Part shown: positions 1-10,507 of the stretch, in pieces
Layout of the letters: each line of letters begins with the position of its first letter
How positions within the stretch are numbered: position 1 is the stretch's first letter
Assembly: GCF_018398875.1 (NCBI RefSeq)
Contig: NZ_JAGWDK010000006.1
Span: 1-64,000, forward strand
DNA: 64,000 bases
Direction: 5' to 3'
Source: Bradyrhizobium sp. sGM-13
Lineage (GTDB): Bacteria; Pseudomonadota; Alphaproteobacteria; Rhizobiales; Xanthobacteraceae
Position numbers and translations under genes: made by a program
The notes under the pieces: generated by a model
The model's input: only the letters and a program-made list of their open reading frames with translations
Databases searched by the model: none
What the model was told of the DNA's origin: nothing

Positions 1-51
1 CTCGGTGCCATCGACGATCGGCTGGATCAGAACGGCGTCATAGTATTTCAT
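1..51 (-). CDS. 5' end of a gene cut by the window edge, unknown product
   Basis: An ATG at 51 opens a frame that stays open to the window edge and encodes 17 residues (MKYYDAVLIQPIVDGTE). A purine-rich stretch (GTAGGGTG on the coding strand) lies immediately upstream. It is 18 bp downstream of the topoisomerase stop on the same strand, so the two could be co-transcribed. Too little is visible to name a family, and the call rests only on the open frame, the plausible start and the spacing. Confidence 0.4.
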   Translation of the reverse strand, partial: MKYYDAVLIQPIVDGTE

Positions 52-69
52 CACCCTACGGCGGCGAAT

Positions 70-1218
70 TTACGCCGCAGCAGCCGCCGTCACCACCTGC
101 GCCAGCAGGGCCTCGCGCTTGGCTTGCGTGCGATAGCCTTTCATCGTCGCGGCAAAGCGCTCGAGGATCCCGTCTTCGAACGCGGTGACGATGGTGTCGT
201 GGACATAGCTCTTGCGGCAGATCGCCGGCGTGTTCGAGAGTTCGTCAGCCGCCGCGCGCACGGCTTCGAGCACCTGCTTCTTGCGGCCGCGGGCGCTCGC
301 CGCCGGTGAAACCCGCGACAATGATTCCAGCACCACGGCCGATGCCATCAGCGTGCGGAAATCCTTCAGCGAAATCTTGATACCGGCGATCTCGCGCAGG
401 AACGCATTTACGGCCGTGGTCGAGGCGGCGCGCACGACGCCAGACCTGTCGCGGTACTGGAACATGCGCTTGCCTGGCACGGTGCGCAGGATGCCGATCG
501 CGCGCACCAGCTTGGCGGCGTCGCATTCCTTGCGCACCGCCTTGCCGCCCTTGGCCTTGAAAGTCAGGACGAGGCAATCGTCTTCCAGCGTGACGTTCGA
601 TTTCAGCAGCGTGGTAGCGCCGCGGGTGCCGTTGAGACGAGCATATGACTCGTTGCCGGGACGGATCGCGGTACGCGCGATCAACTCGATCACGGCCGAG
701 AGCGCAAACTCCCGCGTCGGCTCCTCGCCCGACAGAAACGCAGAGACCTTCCGCCGGATCTTGGGCAGCGCCGCGACGAGTTTGGCCAGGCGATGCGCCT
801 TGCGGTGCTCGCGGACCTTTTCCCAATCGGCGTGGTAGCGGTATTGCAACCGGCCAGCGGCATCAAAGCCGACCGCCTGCAGATGCGAATTCGGATCGGC
901 CGAATAGCGAACGTCGCGATAGGCCGGCGGCACCGCCATCGAATGCAGGCGCCGGATCGTTCCGGCGTGACGGATCTGCGTGCCATTGGCGCGAATGAAC
1001 GAATAGCTTTTTCCGCGCTTGATGCGGCGGATGGTCAGGCCGTTTTGATCGCCGAGTTTGAGGCCAAGTTCCTGTGCCAGCGCTTCGACGGTGATGTGCG
1101 GCTTTGCCGCGGACGAGTTGGCAGGTTCCTTCGGCAGTTGCCCGAGCGCTTCGGCCAATGCGACGGCAGGATCGGCGGAAACGGGCCGCGTAGCCTCGAA
1201 ATTCTGCTGATCCATCAT
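70..1218 (-). CDS. DNA topoisomerase IB
   Basis: A 382-residue type IB topoisomerase of the poxvirus/bacterial class, which relaxes supercoils by nicking one strand through a 3'-phosphotyrosine. The N-terminal DNA-binding domain occupies about residues 45-140 (IRRIKRGKSYSFI region). The catalytic core follows, with RTAIRPGNES near residues 181-190, a KGGK stretch, KDFRTLMAS carrying the conserved Arg, and SYVHD near the C-terminus where Tyr338 should be the nucleophile. Length matches bacterial family members. The annotated start is a double Met; the second Met is equally possible. It is a stand-alone gene with no obvious partner except the truncated gene just downstream. Confidence 0.93.
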   Translation of the reverse strand: MMDQQNFEATRPVSADPAVALAEALGQLPKEPANSSAAKPHITVEALAQELGLKLGDQNGLTIRRIKRGKSYSFIRANGTQIRHAGTIRRLHSMAVPPAYRDVRYSADPNSHLQAVGFDAAGRLQYRYHADWEKVREHRKAHRLAKLVAALPKIRRKVSAFLSGEEPTREFALSAVIELIARTAIRPGNESYARLNGTRGATTLLKSNVTLEDDCLVLTFKAKGGKAVRKECDAAKLVRAIGILRTVPGKRMFQYRDRSGVVRAASTTAVNAFLREIAGIKISLKDFRTLMASAVVLESLSRVSPAASARGRKKQVLEAVRAAADELSNTPAICRKSYVHDTIVTAFEDGILERFAATMKGYRTQAKREALLAQVVTAAAAA

Positions 1219-1588
1219 GTCCGTTGTCGCCTTGCTCCGCCTGTTTCGCCGGTAATGCCGTTTGTTATGGCTTGTTCCGGGAGGCCGCCGGCCCCGGGGA
1301 GGCCATTTAGGGGGTAACGAACCACTTTGCGAGTCCCGATTCCGTCATTGAAGGTTATTAGATACCATTCATGGGTGCCATTCCGCCGATAGCGTTGATT
1401 TGCCCTGAGCGGAACCCGCAAAAAACGGCCTGACTTTGATCCGCGACAAGGCCGGAGACCGGCTGGCCGACCAAGGTCGCAGACGTTCCGCCTTGTCCGG
1501 GCATCGTCCCGCGACGCATAATCGCTTCAACAATCAGGGACGACTTGTGGCCGCCGAGCATCCGGCCGCGATGAGTGGGAGGGTAAAT
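1219..1588. other. 370-bp divergent intergenic region, no gene seen
   Basis: This separates the topoisomerase gene (leftward) from acetyl-CoA synthetase (rightward) and should hold both promoters. A short leftward frame (1215-1421) and the upstream TTG extension of the acs frame (from 1436) are open here but have no recognisable protein content. I see no strong palindrome or terminator. Confidence 0.5.
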
Positions 1589-3541
<1,953 letters not shown>

Positions 3542-3860
3542 GGCGCCGCCTGGCACAAGCATCTCGTCCCGGGACCCGGGACGAGATGATGCCGAATTTT
3601 GCGGCAATCCCATCGCTCACGCGTTTGTCAGTGGCGAGCCTCACCGGGCTTGTCGCCGCTGCGTGGTGTTACGGTCATTTTACTTTGTTTCGAACATTCC
3701 CTTGGTTGCCCCATCGAGAATAATCTCGAAGGCTGGCGTTGAAACCAGCCGGTCAGTTCGCGCGACTAAACTGAAAACGCGTGGACGAGACAGCGGGCCG
3801 TCAGGCTTGAAAGGACATTTGAGGGCCCCCGAGAGGGGCGAGCAAAAGCGGAGCTGGGGA
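3542..3860. other. 319-bp intergenic region, hairpin only
   Basis: Apart from the palindrome at 3560-3588 nothing is recognisable. The reading frame of the downstream transpeptidase is open back to 3663, but that extension has no signal peptide or conserved content and no good ribosome binding site, so it is treated as leader and promoter of the next gene. Confidence 0.5.
3560..3588 (+). terminator. Perfect 14-bp palindrome after acs
   Basis: The arms 3560-3573 and 3575-3588 are perfect reverse complements (CATCTCGTCCCGGG / CCCGGGACGAGATG) around a single base. It lies 19 bp after the acs stop and would form a strong hairpin in RNA. The T-rich tail (AATTTT) is 8 bp away, so it is not a canonical intrinsic terminator. 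The CTCGTCCCGGG arm resembles the ends of repeat family A. Confidence 0.55.
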
Positions 3861-4373
3861 ATGTCGAAGAGGATTGCGGTGGCGTTGGCCGCCACCTTGG
3901 CTGCGGGCACTATGATGTCGTCGCAGGCACAAGCGAGGCCGGAACTGGTCGATGTCAGCGGCGAGTACGCGCCGGGCACGATCGTGGTGAAGACCGGCGA
4001 GCGACGTCTCTATCTCATTCTCGAGTCCGGCCGCGCCATGCGCTATCCGGTCGGCGTCGGCAAGGCCGGCAAGCAATGGTCGGGCACCACAAAGATAGAC
4101 GGCAAGTATCTCAACCCGGCCTGGTCGCCCCCGAGCGAGGTCAGGCGCGACAAGCCCTATATGCCCGACGTGATTCCCGGCGGCTCGCCGCGCAACCCGA
4201 TGGGCGTCGCGGCGATGACGCTGGCTGGCGGGGAGTATGCCATTCACGGCACCAACGTGCCGGGCTCGGTCGGCGGCTTCGTCTCCTACGGTTGTATCCG
4301 CATGCTCAACGACGACATCTCCGATCTCTATCAACGCGTGCCGGTCGGAACGACGGTGACTGTCATGCACTGA
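3861..4373 (+). CDS. L,D-transpeptidase (YkuD domain), exported
   Basis: A 170-residue periplasmic protein with an N-terminal signal peptide (MSKRIAVALAATLAAGTMM, with AQA as the likely cleavage motif near residue 24). The YkuD domain follows, with the catalytic signature HGTN...SVGGFVSYGCIRM, whose Cys is the nucleophile. Such enzymes cross-link peptidoglycan through meso-DAP or attach lipoproteins to it. ATG 3861 was chosen because GGAGCTGGGGA abuts it and it starts the signal peptide; a longer open frame upstream is not supported. A strong terminator follows the stop. A second, non-exported L,D-transpeptidase-like gene lies at 45474. Confidence 0.93.
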   Translation: MSKRIAVALAATLAAGTMMSSQAQARPELVDVSGEYAPGTIVVKTGERRLYLILESGRAMRYPVGVGKAGKQWSGTTKIDGKYLNPAWSPPSEVRRDKPYMPDVIPGGSPRNPMGVAAMTLAGGEYAIHGTNVPGSVGGFVSYGCIRMLNDDISDLYQRVPVGTTVTVMH

Positions 4374-4394
4374 CTTTCGGATTGAATTGAATGC

Positions 4395-4421
4395 AAAGGC
4401 CGCGCGATCGCGCGGCCTTTT
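4395..4421. terminator. Bidirectional terminator between convergent genes
   Basis: A perfect 26-nt palindrome (arms 4395-4407 and 4408-4420, core GGCCGCGCGATCGCGCGGCC) is flanked by AAA on the left and TTTT on the right. It can therefore end transcription both of the rightward transpeptidase gene and of the leftward nuclease gene, whose stop lies inside the structure's right edge. Confidence 0.85.
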
Positions 4422-5020
4422 CAGTTCGGCAGTGCCTGGCCCGCGTTCGCACACCAGCCGTTGCGGTGCCCGCCGCCATAGTTTCGCGCATGACCTGCCG
4501 CGAGCATCGCCGCCGAAACATTTCCGGTGCGTCGCGTCGCGGCCTCCGCCACGACCCGGCCGTTATATTTGTCCGGTCCAATGTTGAAGATCGTGACGCC
4601 GCCTTCGCCGAGCAGCGCGCGCAGGGCACCGGTCGCGGCCTCCGCCATCTGCAATTCCCCAGGGCACGATGCCTTCAATTCGGGCGCGTCGATGCCGCGC
4701 AGGCGTATGCGCGTGGTCGGCTCAACGCCGGGCGACAAATGCACCCGCGCCTCAAACGTGTCACCATCGATCGTCCGGATGACATCGACGGGATGGCGCA
4801 CGTCAGGACTTCCAGCGCGCTTCCAGACCATCTCGGCATCGCGCGCCGCTTGGCTGTCGGCGAAGTCAGGCAACGACCGGCGTACCCAGTCGCGGACCGG
4901 CAGCATCGTCGCCGCAGCGACGCAAAGCACGAACATCCACGGCAAGGCCGCCGCAAACCAGCGGCGCCGCGGACCCCGGCGCGAGGTCCGGTAAGCAGTT
5001 ATCTTCTCGTATGGAGGCAT
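4421..5020 (-). CDS. Thermonuclease (SNase)-like, membrane-anchored
   Basis: About 199 residues from Met at 5020, or 211 from the start at 5056. A basic segment (RTSRRGPRRRWF) precedes one hydrophobic helix (FAAALPWMFVLCVAAATML), so the nuclease-like domain is probably periplasmic and anchored at the inner membrane. The staphylococcal-nuclease fold is indicated by TIDGDTFEAR, RIRLRGIDAPELKA and DKYNGRVVAE, which carry the usual Asp, Arg and Glu positions. Many bacterial SNase-like proteins are unproven as nucleases, so activity is inferred. Start choice is uncertain: neither Met has a strong ribosome binding site. Confidence 0.8.
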   Translation of the reverse strand: MPPYEKITAYRTSRRGPRRRWFAAALPWMFVLCVAAATMLPVRDWVRRSLPDFADSQAARDAEMVWKRAGSPDVRHPVDVIRTIDGDTFEARVHLSPGVEPTTRIRLRGIDAPELKASCPGELQMAEAATGALRALLGEGGVTIFNIGPDKYNGRVVAEAATRRTGNVSAAMLAAGHARNYGGGHRNGWCANAGQALPN

Positions 5021-5068
5021 ATTCCCGACTAAGGGCTGAGTCGGGCCGTCCGGCAAGAGCCGGTGCCG

Positions 5069-5278
5069 TCAAAAATCCGAAGCGATCCCTTTGCGCTCCC
5101 AATCGCCGTAGCGAGTCGGTTCCGGGCCCTTCGGGCCCTGGAATTCTTTCTGCTGCGGCATGGCGCAGGCGTCAGTGGCCTTGCGGCGCGCTTCGGCCTC
5201 GGCAAGCGCGCGCTCGGCTGCGGGCGTCAGCTTCTTGCGTTCCGCAACCGGCGCGGGGGATGAAGAATTGTCGGTCAT
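5069..5278 (-). CDS. DUF1674 protein (Sdh assembly factor 4-like)
   Basis: A 69-residue protein ending in the DUF1674 signature RYGDWERKGIASDF. The eukaryotic homologue SDHAF4 binds the flavoprotein subunit of succinate dehydrogenase, so a role in Sdh maturation is plausible but inferred. ATG 5278 is preceded by GGGAGAG at 5 bp; the longer frame to 5374 runs into the divergent promoter and is rejected. The N-terminal half is Ala-, Lys- and Glu-rich and probably disordered. It is divergent from rsmB and lies just upstream of the nuclease-like gene on the same strand. Confidence 0.88.
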   Translation of the reverse strand: MTDNSSSPAPVAERKKLTPAAERALAEAEARRKATDACAMPQQKEFQGPKGPEPTRYGDWERKGIASDF

Positions 5279-5351
5279 CGCAACTCTCCCATAGCACGGG
5301 ATGAGCGCACAGATGACATCACAATCGGGAAATTGTCTGTGGCGATTCTTA

Positions 5352-5377
5352 CATTTGGCATATTCGCATGCCAAATG
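5352..5377. promoter_or_regulatory. 10-bp inverted repeat in the DUF1674/rsmB divergent promoter
   Basis: CATTTGGCAT (5352-5361) and ATGCCAAATG (5368-5377) are perfect reverse complements separated by 6 bp, and a related half word TTCATTGGCATG follows at about 5387-5398. The spacing and position between divergent genes suggest an operator, but no regulator is identified. Confidence 0.45.
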
Positions 5378-5437
5378 AGTGTTTCATTTCATTGGCATGA
5401 GCCGAACCCTTTCCGCCTTCCGAGATATTCCTGCTTC

Positions 5438-6787
5438 ATGCCCTCTTCAAGATTCGCAGTACCTTCAGAAGTGCCCGGCCTCGCGGCGCGGCGGATCGCG
5501 GCTGATATTCTCGACGGCGTGCTGCACAAGCATCGCACCCTCGACGACCAGCTCGACGGCGCAGGCGCCCATCCCGGACTGAAGGCGCTCGCCGATCGCG
5601 ACCGCGCACTGATGCGGCGGCTGGTAGCGACGATTTTGCGGCGGCTCGGCACGCTCGGCCATTTGCTGTCGCGCCTGCTCGATCGCGGCATTCCGACGGA
5701 TGCGCCGCGGGCACAGAGCGCGCTTCTGATCGGCGCTGCGCAGATTCTCTGGATGGATGTGCCTGATCACGCCGCTGTCGACCTTTCGGTGCGGCTGGTG
5801 CAATCGGACCGACGCGCCGCAAAGTATGCCGGCCTAGTCAACGCCGTGCTGCGCCGCTGCGCCCGCGAGGGACAGCCGCTGATCGAGGAAGTCAAGTCGC
5901 AGACGCTTGATGTTCCGCCGTGGCTGTTGACGCGCTGGATCGGCGCCTATGGCGAGACCACCGCGCGGGAGATGGCGCGCGCCATCGGCCACGAACCGTC
6001 CCTCGACATCACCGTGAAGACGGACGCGGCGCAATGGGCGAGCCGCCTGCATGGCGAAACCTTGCCGACCGGAACCGTGCGCACGCTGCTGCAGGGTTCG
6101 GTGACCATGCTGCCCGGCTTTTCCGAGGGACAGTGGTGGGTGCAGGACGCCGCCGCCGCACTGCCGGCGCGCCTGTTCGGCGATGTTGCCGGCAAGAGCA
6201 TCGTCGACCTCTGCGCCGCGCCCGGCGGCAAGACCGCGCAGCTCGCGCACGCCGGCGCGCGCGTCACCGCGGTCGATCGCTCGCCGGCGCGCATGGCACG
6301 GCTGCGCGAAAATCTGGCCCGGCTTTCGCTGCAGGCCGATGACGTGGTGACTGATGCGGCCGAATGGCAAGGCAGCGGCAATGGCGGTTACGACGGCGTG
6401 CTGGTGGATGCGCCCTGCACCTCCACCGGCACCATCCGCCGTCACCCCGATGTCGCCTGGCTGCGTCAGGAAGCCGACATTGCGGCGCTGTCCGCGCTAC
6501 AGAAACGGTTGCTGCAAAAGGCGGTCGCCCTACTCAAGCCGGGCGGAACGCTGGTCTATTGTACCTGTTCGCTGGAGCCCGAGGAAGGCGAACAGGCGGT
6601 CGCGTCCCTGCTCGCTACCGAACCGGGCATGCGCCGTGTCCCGGTCGAGGTGGACGAGGTCGCAGGCCTCAGCGAAATCGTGACCGCAAGCGGCGATTTA
6701 CGCACCCTTCCCTGCCATTTGCCCCATGACGACCCCCGGCTCGGCGGGCTGGATGGATTTTACTCGGCGCGGCTGGTTAAAACCTGA
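5438..6787 (+). CDS. rsmB: 16S rRNA m5C967 methyltransferase RsmB family
   Basis: A cytoplasmic SAM-dependent RNA cytosine-5 methyltransferase of 449 residues from ATG 5438. Residues about 10-140 form the NusB-like RNA-binding domain (AARRIAADILDGVL onward). The catalytic domain has the SAM loop LCAAPGGKTAQL, the first cysteine motif APCTSTGTIRRHPD, and the catalytic cysteine in VYCTCSLEPEEGE. The frame is open up to 5333, but the extra residues are atypical and overlap the palindromic promoter region; no start has a strong ribosome binding site, so the exact start is uncertain. A hairpin follows the stop. Confidence 0.92.
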   Translation: MPSSRFAVPSEVPGLAARRIAADILDGVLHKHRTLDDQLDGAGAHPGLKALADRDRALMRRLVATILRRLGTLGHLLSRLLDRGIPTDAPRAQSALLIGAAQILWMDVPDHAAVDLSVRLVQSDRRAAKYAGLVNAVLRRCAREGQPLIEEVKSQTLDVPPWLLTRWIGAYGETTAREMARAIGHEPSLDITVKTDAAQWASRLHGETLPTGTVRTLLQGSVTMLPGFSEGQWWVQDAAAALPARLFGDVAGKSIVDLCAAPGGKTAQLAHAGARVTAVDRSPARMARLRENLARLSLQADDVVTDAAEWQGSGNGGYDGVLVDAPCTSTGTIRRHPDVAWLRQEADIAALSALQKRLLQKAVALLKPGGTLVYCTCSLEPEEGEQAVASLLATEPGMRRVPVEVDEVAGLSEIVTASGDLRTLPCHLPHDDPRLGGLDGFYSARLVKT

Positions 6788-6797
6788 TTTTAGACCG

Positions 6798-6830
6798 GAA
6801 TCACCCTGCCTTTGGGTGATTCGTCGATTT
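6798..6830 (+). terminator. Intrinsic terminator after rsmB
   Basis: A 9-bp perfect stem (GAATCACCC 6798-6806, GGGTGATTC 6814-6822) with a 7-nt loop lies 10 bp after the rsmB stop and is followed by GTCGATTTTC. The T-tract is slightly displaced, otherwise it is a normal terminator. Confidence 0.65.
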
Positions 6831-6910
6831 TCAAGATGGTGTCTTACCGGCGTTTCCGGATTAAAAGGATTCGCCAGAATACCCCTCCCTCCCTAAGCCC
6901 AAGGCACGGC

Positions 6911-8665
6911 GTGTCGGTCGCTCAACGCAGACGCATCTCGACGCTTATCATGAGCCGCTCGGCGCGGACCGTGATCGCGCGCGCGACCGGCGCCACGGTG
7001 GCGGTATCGCGGCTGTGGCCGGGCCGCGCCGACCGGCTGATCATCGCCCCGCACGATCTGCGCACCGCCGACGCCACCCGCGCCGCGGAAATCTATGCCG
7101 GCCGCTTCGTGTTCGCCGGCAAAATCGTCACCTGCCACGGCCGCTCGATCTTCGATCTCGAGCCGCCGTCGGAAGATTGGGAAGTCGCGCTGCTCGGCTT
7201 CGGCTGGCTGCGGCACCTGCGCGCCGCCGACACCGCGCTGACCCGCGCCAATGCCCGCTCGCTGGTCGACGACTGGATCTCGAATCCGGCGCGCAAGCGG
7301 CCGCTCGAACGCCGCCCCGACGTGCTGGCCCGCCGCGTGATCTCGCTGTTGTCGCAGGCGCCGCTGGTGCTCGGCGACACCGACGGAAAATTCTATCGCA
7401 AATATCTGCGCGGGCTGACCCGCGAAATTCGATATCTTCGCTACACGATGCTCGACATCGCCGACGGTGTGCCGCGGCTGCAGGTCCTGATCGCGCTGTG
7501 CTACGCCTCGCTGTGCCTGGCCAATCAGGCGCGACACATCCGCTCCGCCACGCGACGGCTTTCCGACGAATTGCAGCGCCAGATCCAGCCCGACGGCGGG
7601 CATATTTCGCGCAACCCCGGTGCGCTGGTCGAATTGCTCAGCGACCTCCTGCCCCTGCGACAGACCTTTGCCGCCCGTAATATCGCGCCGCCGCCCGCGC
7701 TGTTGAATGCGATCGACCGCATGATGCCGATGCTGCGCTTCTTCCGTCATGGCGACGGCAGCTTCGCGCTCTTCAACGGCATGAGCAACGCGCCCTCGGA
7801 CCTGGTGGCGACACTGCTTGCTTATGACGACACGCACGGCGTGCCGATGGCGAACATGCCGCATACCGGCTTCCAGCGTCTCGACGCCGGCACGACGACC
7901 GTCATCATCGACACCGGCCCACCGCCGCCGCCGAATGTCAGCCAAGAAGCGCACGCCGGATGTCTCTCGTTCGAACTGTCTTCGGGGCCGAGCCGGATCG
8001 TGGTCAATTGCGGGATGCCCGCGACCGGCAGGGATAACTGGCGCACCTTTGCCCGCAGCACCGCGGCGCATTCGACCCTGACCTATCACGAGGCGTCCTC
8101 GTGCCAGTTCGTCGAATTGTCGGCGATGAAGCGCCTGCTGCAGGGCGCGCCGGTCGTCAGCGGTCCGGCCAACGTGGAAAGCTACCGCGAGGCCGTGGCC
8201 GACGGCGATCTCCTGACCACCTCGCATGACGGCTATCTCGCACGCTTCGGCGTCGTGCATCGCCGGGTGCTGATGATCTCCCATGACGGCGCAAGGCTCG
8301 ACGGCGAAGACACCGTGTCGCCGGCGCCGGGGACGCGCATCAAGGGCGCCGAGACCGATTATGCGCTGCGGTTTCATCTTCATCCCGCGGTGAAGGCCAG
8401 CCGCCTCAGCGATGCGCGCGGCGTCATGCTGGTATTGCCCAACCGCGACGTCTGGACCTTCGAGGCGCTCGACGACAAGGTCGATCTCGAGGACAGCGTG
8501 TTTTTGGCGGGCAATGACGGCCCGCGCCGCACCGCCCAGATCGTGATCCGCCAGGATTCCCGCCACGCCTCCTCGATCCGCTGGAGCTTTGTCCGCTCGA
8601 GCACGTCGGCGGGCGCCACCAACGCCCGGCGCACTGCGCGGCGCGAGCCGGAATTGCCGCTCTGA
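6911..8665 (+). CDS. Heparinase II/III family protein
   Basis: About 584 residues from GTG 6911 (571 from ATG 6950). The N-terminal half is an alpha-helical toroid-like region; the C-terminal half (about residues 340-560) is the heparinase II/III-like beta domain, with FQRLDAGTTTVIIDTG, CLSFELSSGPSRIVVNCG and STAAHSTLTYHE, the last fitting the family's conserved His region. Family members are polysaccharide lyases, but substrate cannot be told here. No signal peptide is evident. GTG 6911 has AAGG upstream, whereas ATG 6950 lacks one. In related genomes this gene also lies between rsmB and purH, as I recall, which would make it a core gene. Confidence 0.82.
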   Translation: MSVAQRRRISTLIMSRSARTVIARATGATVAVSRLWPGRADRLIIAPHDLRTADATRAAEIYAGRFVFAGKIVTCHGRSIFDLEPPSEDWEVALLGFGWLRHLRAADTALTRANARSLVDDWISNPARKRPLERRPDVLARRVISLLSQAPLVLGDTDGKFYRKYLRGLTREIRYLRYTMLDIADGVPRLQVLIALCYASLCLANQARHIRSATRRLSDELQRQIQPDGGHISRNPGALVELLSDLLPLRQTFAARNIAPPPALLNAIDRMMPMLRFFRHGDGSFALFNGMSNAPSDLVATLLAYDDTHGVPMANMPHTGFQRLDAGTTTVIIDTGPPPPPNVSQEAHAGCLSFELSSGPSRIVVNCGMPATGRDNWRTFARSTAAHSTLTYHEASSCQFVELSAMKRLLQGAPVVSGPANVESYREAVADGDLLTTSHDGYLARFGVVHRRVLMISHDGARLDGEDTVSPAPGTRIKGAETDYALRFHLHPAVKASRLSDARGVMLVLPNRDVWTFEALDDKVDLEDSVFLAGNDGPRRTAQIVIRQDSRHASSIRWSFVRSSTSAGATNARRTARREPELPL

Positions 8666-8741
8666 GCCCTTCCCGGCCAGATTTCCACACCCGGATTTGG
8701 CGCCTTCTGGCGGTTTCATGACCGGTCAATCCATGCTACCG

Positions 8742-8770
8742 GGCTGGCCTTAACAGCCAGGAATCCAGCC
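8742..8770 (+). promoter_or_regulatory. purH: Alternative hairpins over the purH ribosome binding site
   Basis: GGCTGG (8742-8747) can pair with CCAGCC (8765-8770), which abuts the ATG; alternatively CTGGC (8744-8748) pairs with GCCAG (8756-8760). Both include or flank the AGGA at 8759-8762. This could tune translation, but it does not match a riboswitch class that I recognise. Confidence 0.3.
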
Positions 8771-10363
8771 ATGACCGACCATCCGCGCCGCGTGACCCGC
8801 GCTCTGTTGTCCGTTTCCGACAAGACCGGCCTGATCGAATTTGCCCAGGCGCTGGCGGGACATGGCGTCGAACTGGTCTCGACCGGCGGCACGGCGAAGG
8901 CAATCGCCGGCGCGGGGCTGAAAGTCAAGGACGTCTCCGAACTCACCGGCTTCCCCGAAATGATGGATGGCCGGGTCAAGACTCTGCATCCGAAGGTGCA
9001 TGGCGGCCTGCTCGCGATCCGCGACAACAAGGAGCACGCCGACGCCATGAAGGCGCACGGCATCGCGCCGATCGACCTGCTCGTCGTCAATCTCTATCCG
9101 CTCGAGGCGACCGTCGACAAAGGCGCCGCTTACGAAGACTGCATCGAGAATATCGATATCGGCGGGCCCGCGATGATCCGGGCGGCCGCCAAAAACCACG
9201 ACGATGTCGCCGTCGTCGTCGAGGCGCAGGACTATCAGGCCGTGCTCGACGAACTCGCCGCCAACAAGGGCGCGACGACGCTCGGGCTGCGCCGCCGCCT
9301 CGCCGCAAAAGCCTATGCGCGCACTGCCGCCTATGACGCCGCGATCTCGAACTGGTTTGCTACGCAGCTCAAGGATAACGCGCCGGATTTCCGCGCCTTC
9401 GGCGGCCGGCTGATCCAGTCCTTGCGCTATGGCGAGAACCCGCACCAGACCGCGGCGTTTTATGCGACGCCCGACAAGCGGCCCGGCGTCTCCACCGCGC
9501 GGCAATTGCAGGGCAAGGAGCTGTCCTACAACAACATCAACGATACCGATGCGGCTTACGAATGCGTCGGTGAATTCGATCCGAAGCGCACCGCGGCGTG
9601 CGTCATCGTGAAACATGCAAACCCCTGCGGCGTCGCGGAGGGACCTGATCTCGTCACCGCCTATCGCCGCGCGCTCGCCTGCGACTCGACGTCGGCCTAT
9701 GGCGGCATCATCGCGGTCAACCGCACGCTGGATGCGGAGGCCGCGCGCGCCATCATCGGCATTTTCACTGAAGTGATCATCGCCCCCGACGCCACCGAAG
9801 AGGCCATCTCGATCATCGGCAGCCGGCGCAATTTGCGCCTGTTGCTCGCGGGCGGCCTGCCCGACCCGCGCACGGTCGGCCTGACCGCCAAGACGGTTGC
9901 CGGCGGCTTGCTGGTGCAGAGCCGCGACAATGCGGTGGTTGAGGACATGGACATCAAGGTCGCAACCAAACGCGCGCCGACCGACGCCGAACTGCGCGAT
10001 CTCAAATTCGCCTTCCGCGTCGCCAAGCACGTCAAGTCGAACACCATCATCTACGCCAAGGATCTCGCCACTGTGGGCATCGGCGCCGGCCAGATGAGCC
10101 GGGTCGATTCGGCGCGTATTGCCGCCCGCAAAGCACAGGATGCTGCGGCCGAAATGAAGCTCGCTGAACCGCTGACCAAAGGCTCCGTCGTCGCATCCGA
10201 TGCGTTCTTCCCCTTCGCCGACGGCATGCTGGCCTGCATCGAAGCCGGCGCAACGGCGGTGATCCAGCCCGGCGGTTCGATGCGCGATGAAGAGGTCATC
10301 AAGGCCGCCGACGACCACGGCATCGCCATGGTGTTCACCGGCGTCAGGCATTTCCGGCACTGA
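8771..10363 (+). CDS. purH: Bifunctional AICAR transformylase / IMP cyclohydrolase
   Basis: Catalyses the last two steps of de novo IMP synthesis: formylation of AICAR with 10-formyl-THF, then ring closure. At 530 residues it has the normal length. The N-terminal MGS-like cyclohydrolase domain (residues 1-150) contains [15 protein letters not shown] and STGGTAKAI. The C-terminal transformylase domain carries [26 protein letters not shown] and the active-site KHANPCG; the protein ends in [11 protein letters not shown], a typical C-terminus. ATG 8771 has AGGA at 8 bp. It is monocistronic and followed by a family A repeat. Confidence 0.98.
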   Translation: MTDHPRRVTRALLSVSDKTGLIEFAQALAGHGVELVSTGGTAKAIAGAGLKVKDVSELTGFPEMMDGRVKTLHPKVHGGLLAIRDNKEHADAMKAHGIAPIDLLVVNLYPLEATVDKGAAYEDCIENIDIGGPAMIRAAAKNHDDVAVVVEAQDYQAVLDELAANKGATTLGLRRRLAAKAYARTAAYDAAISNWFATQLKDNAPDFRAFGGRLIQSLRYGENPHQTAAFYATPDKRPGVSTARQLQGKELSYNNINDTDAAYECVGEFDPKRTAACVIVKHANPCGVAEGPDLVTAYRRALACDSTSAYGGIIAVNRTLDAEAARAIIGIFTEVIIAPDATEEAISIIGSRRNLRLLLAGGLPDPRTVGLTAKTVAGGLLVQSRDNAVVEDMDIKVATKRAPTDAELRDLKFAFRVAKHVKSNTIIYAKDLATVGIGAGQMSRVDSARIAARKAQDAAAEMKLAEPLTKGSVVASDAFFPFADGMLACIEAGATAVIQPGGSMRDEEVIKAADDHGIAMVFTGVRHFRH

Positions 10364-10367
10364 TGCG

Positions 10368-10507
10368 CGTCGTCCCTGCGAACGCAGGGAGCCATAACCA
10401 CAGGCTTGCGTTGTTGACGGAGGCCGTCTACTCGCGCGCGAAATAATATACGCCGCGGCGTATGGGTCCCGGGTCGCGCTCGCGTTGCTCGCTTGCCCAG
10501 GACGACG
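10368..10507. repeat. Dispersed palindromic repeat, family A copy 1
   Basis: About 140 bp, bounded by CGTCGTCC (10368) and its reverse complement GGACGACG (10500-10507). The left end contains a mini-hairpin (TCCCTGCGAACGCAGGGA). Shared interior words are CCATAACCACAGG, GTTGAC and CCGCGGCGTATGGGTCCC. Compare copies at 43893, 46864 and 53831. It starts 5 bp after the purH stop, in a region whose flanking genes converge. Confidence 0.85.

Noticed and set aside
1436..1588. TTG-initiated 51-residue N-terminal extension of acetyl-CoA synthetase
   Set aside because: The extension has no family similarity, whereas ATG 1589 has a strong ribosome binding site and the normal N-terminus.
6893..8719. 608-residue leftward frame antisense to the heparinase-like gene
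   Set aside because: Shadow in GC-rich DNA; the rightward frame has conserved family motifs and a flanking terminator.
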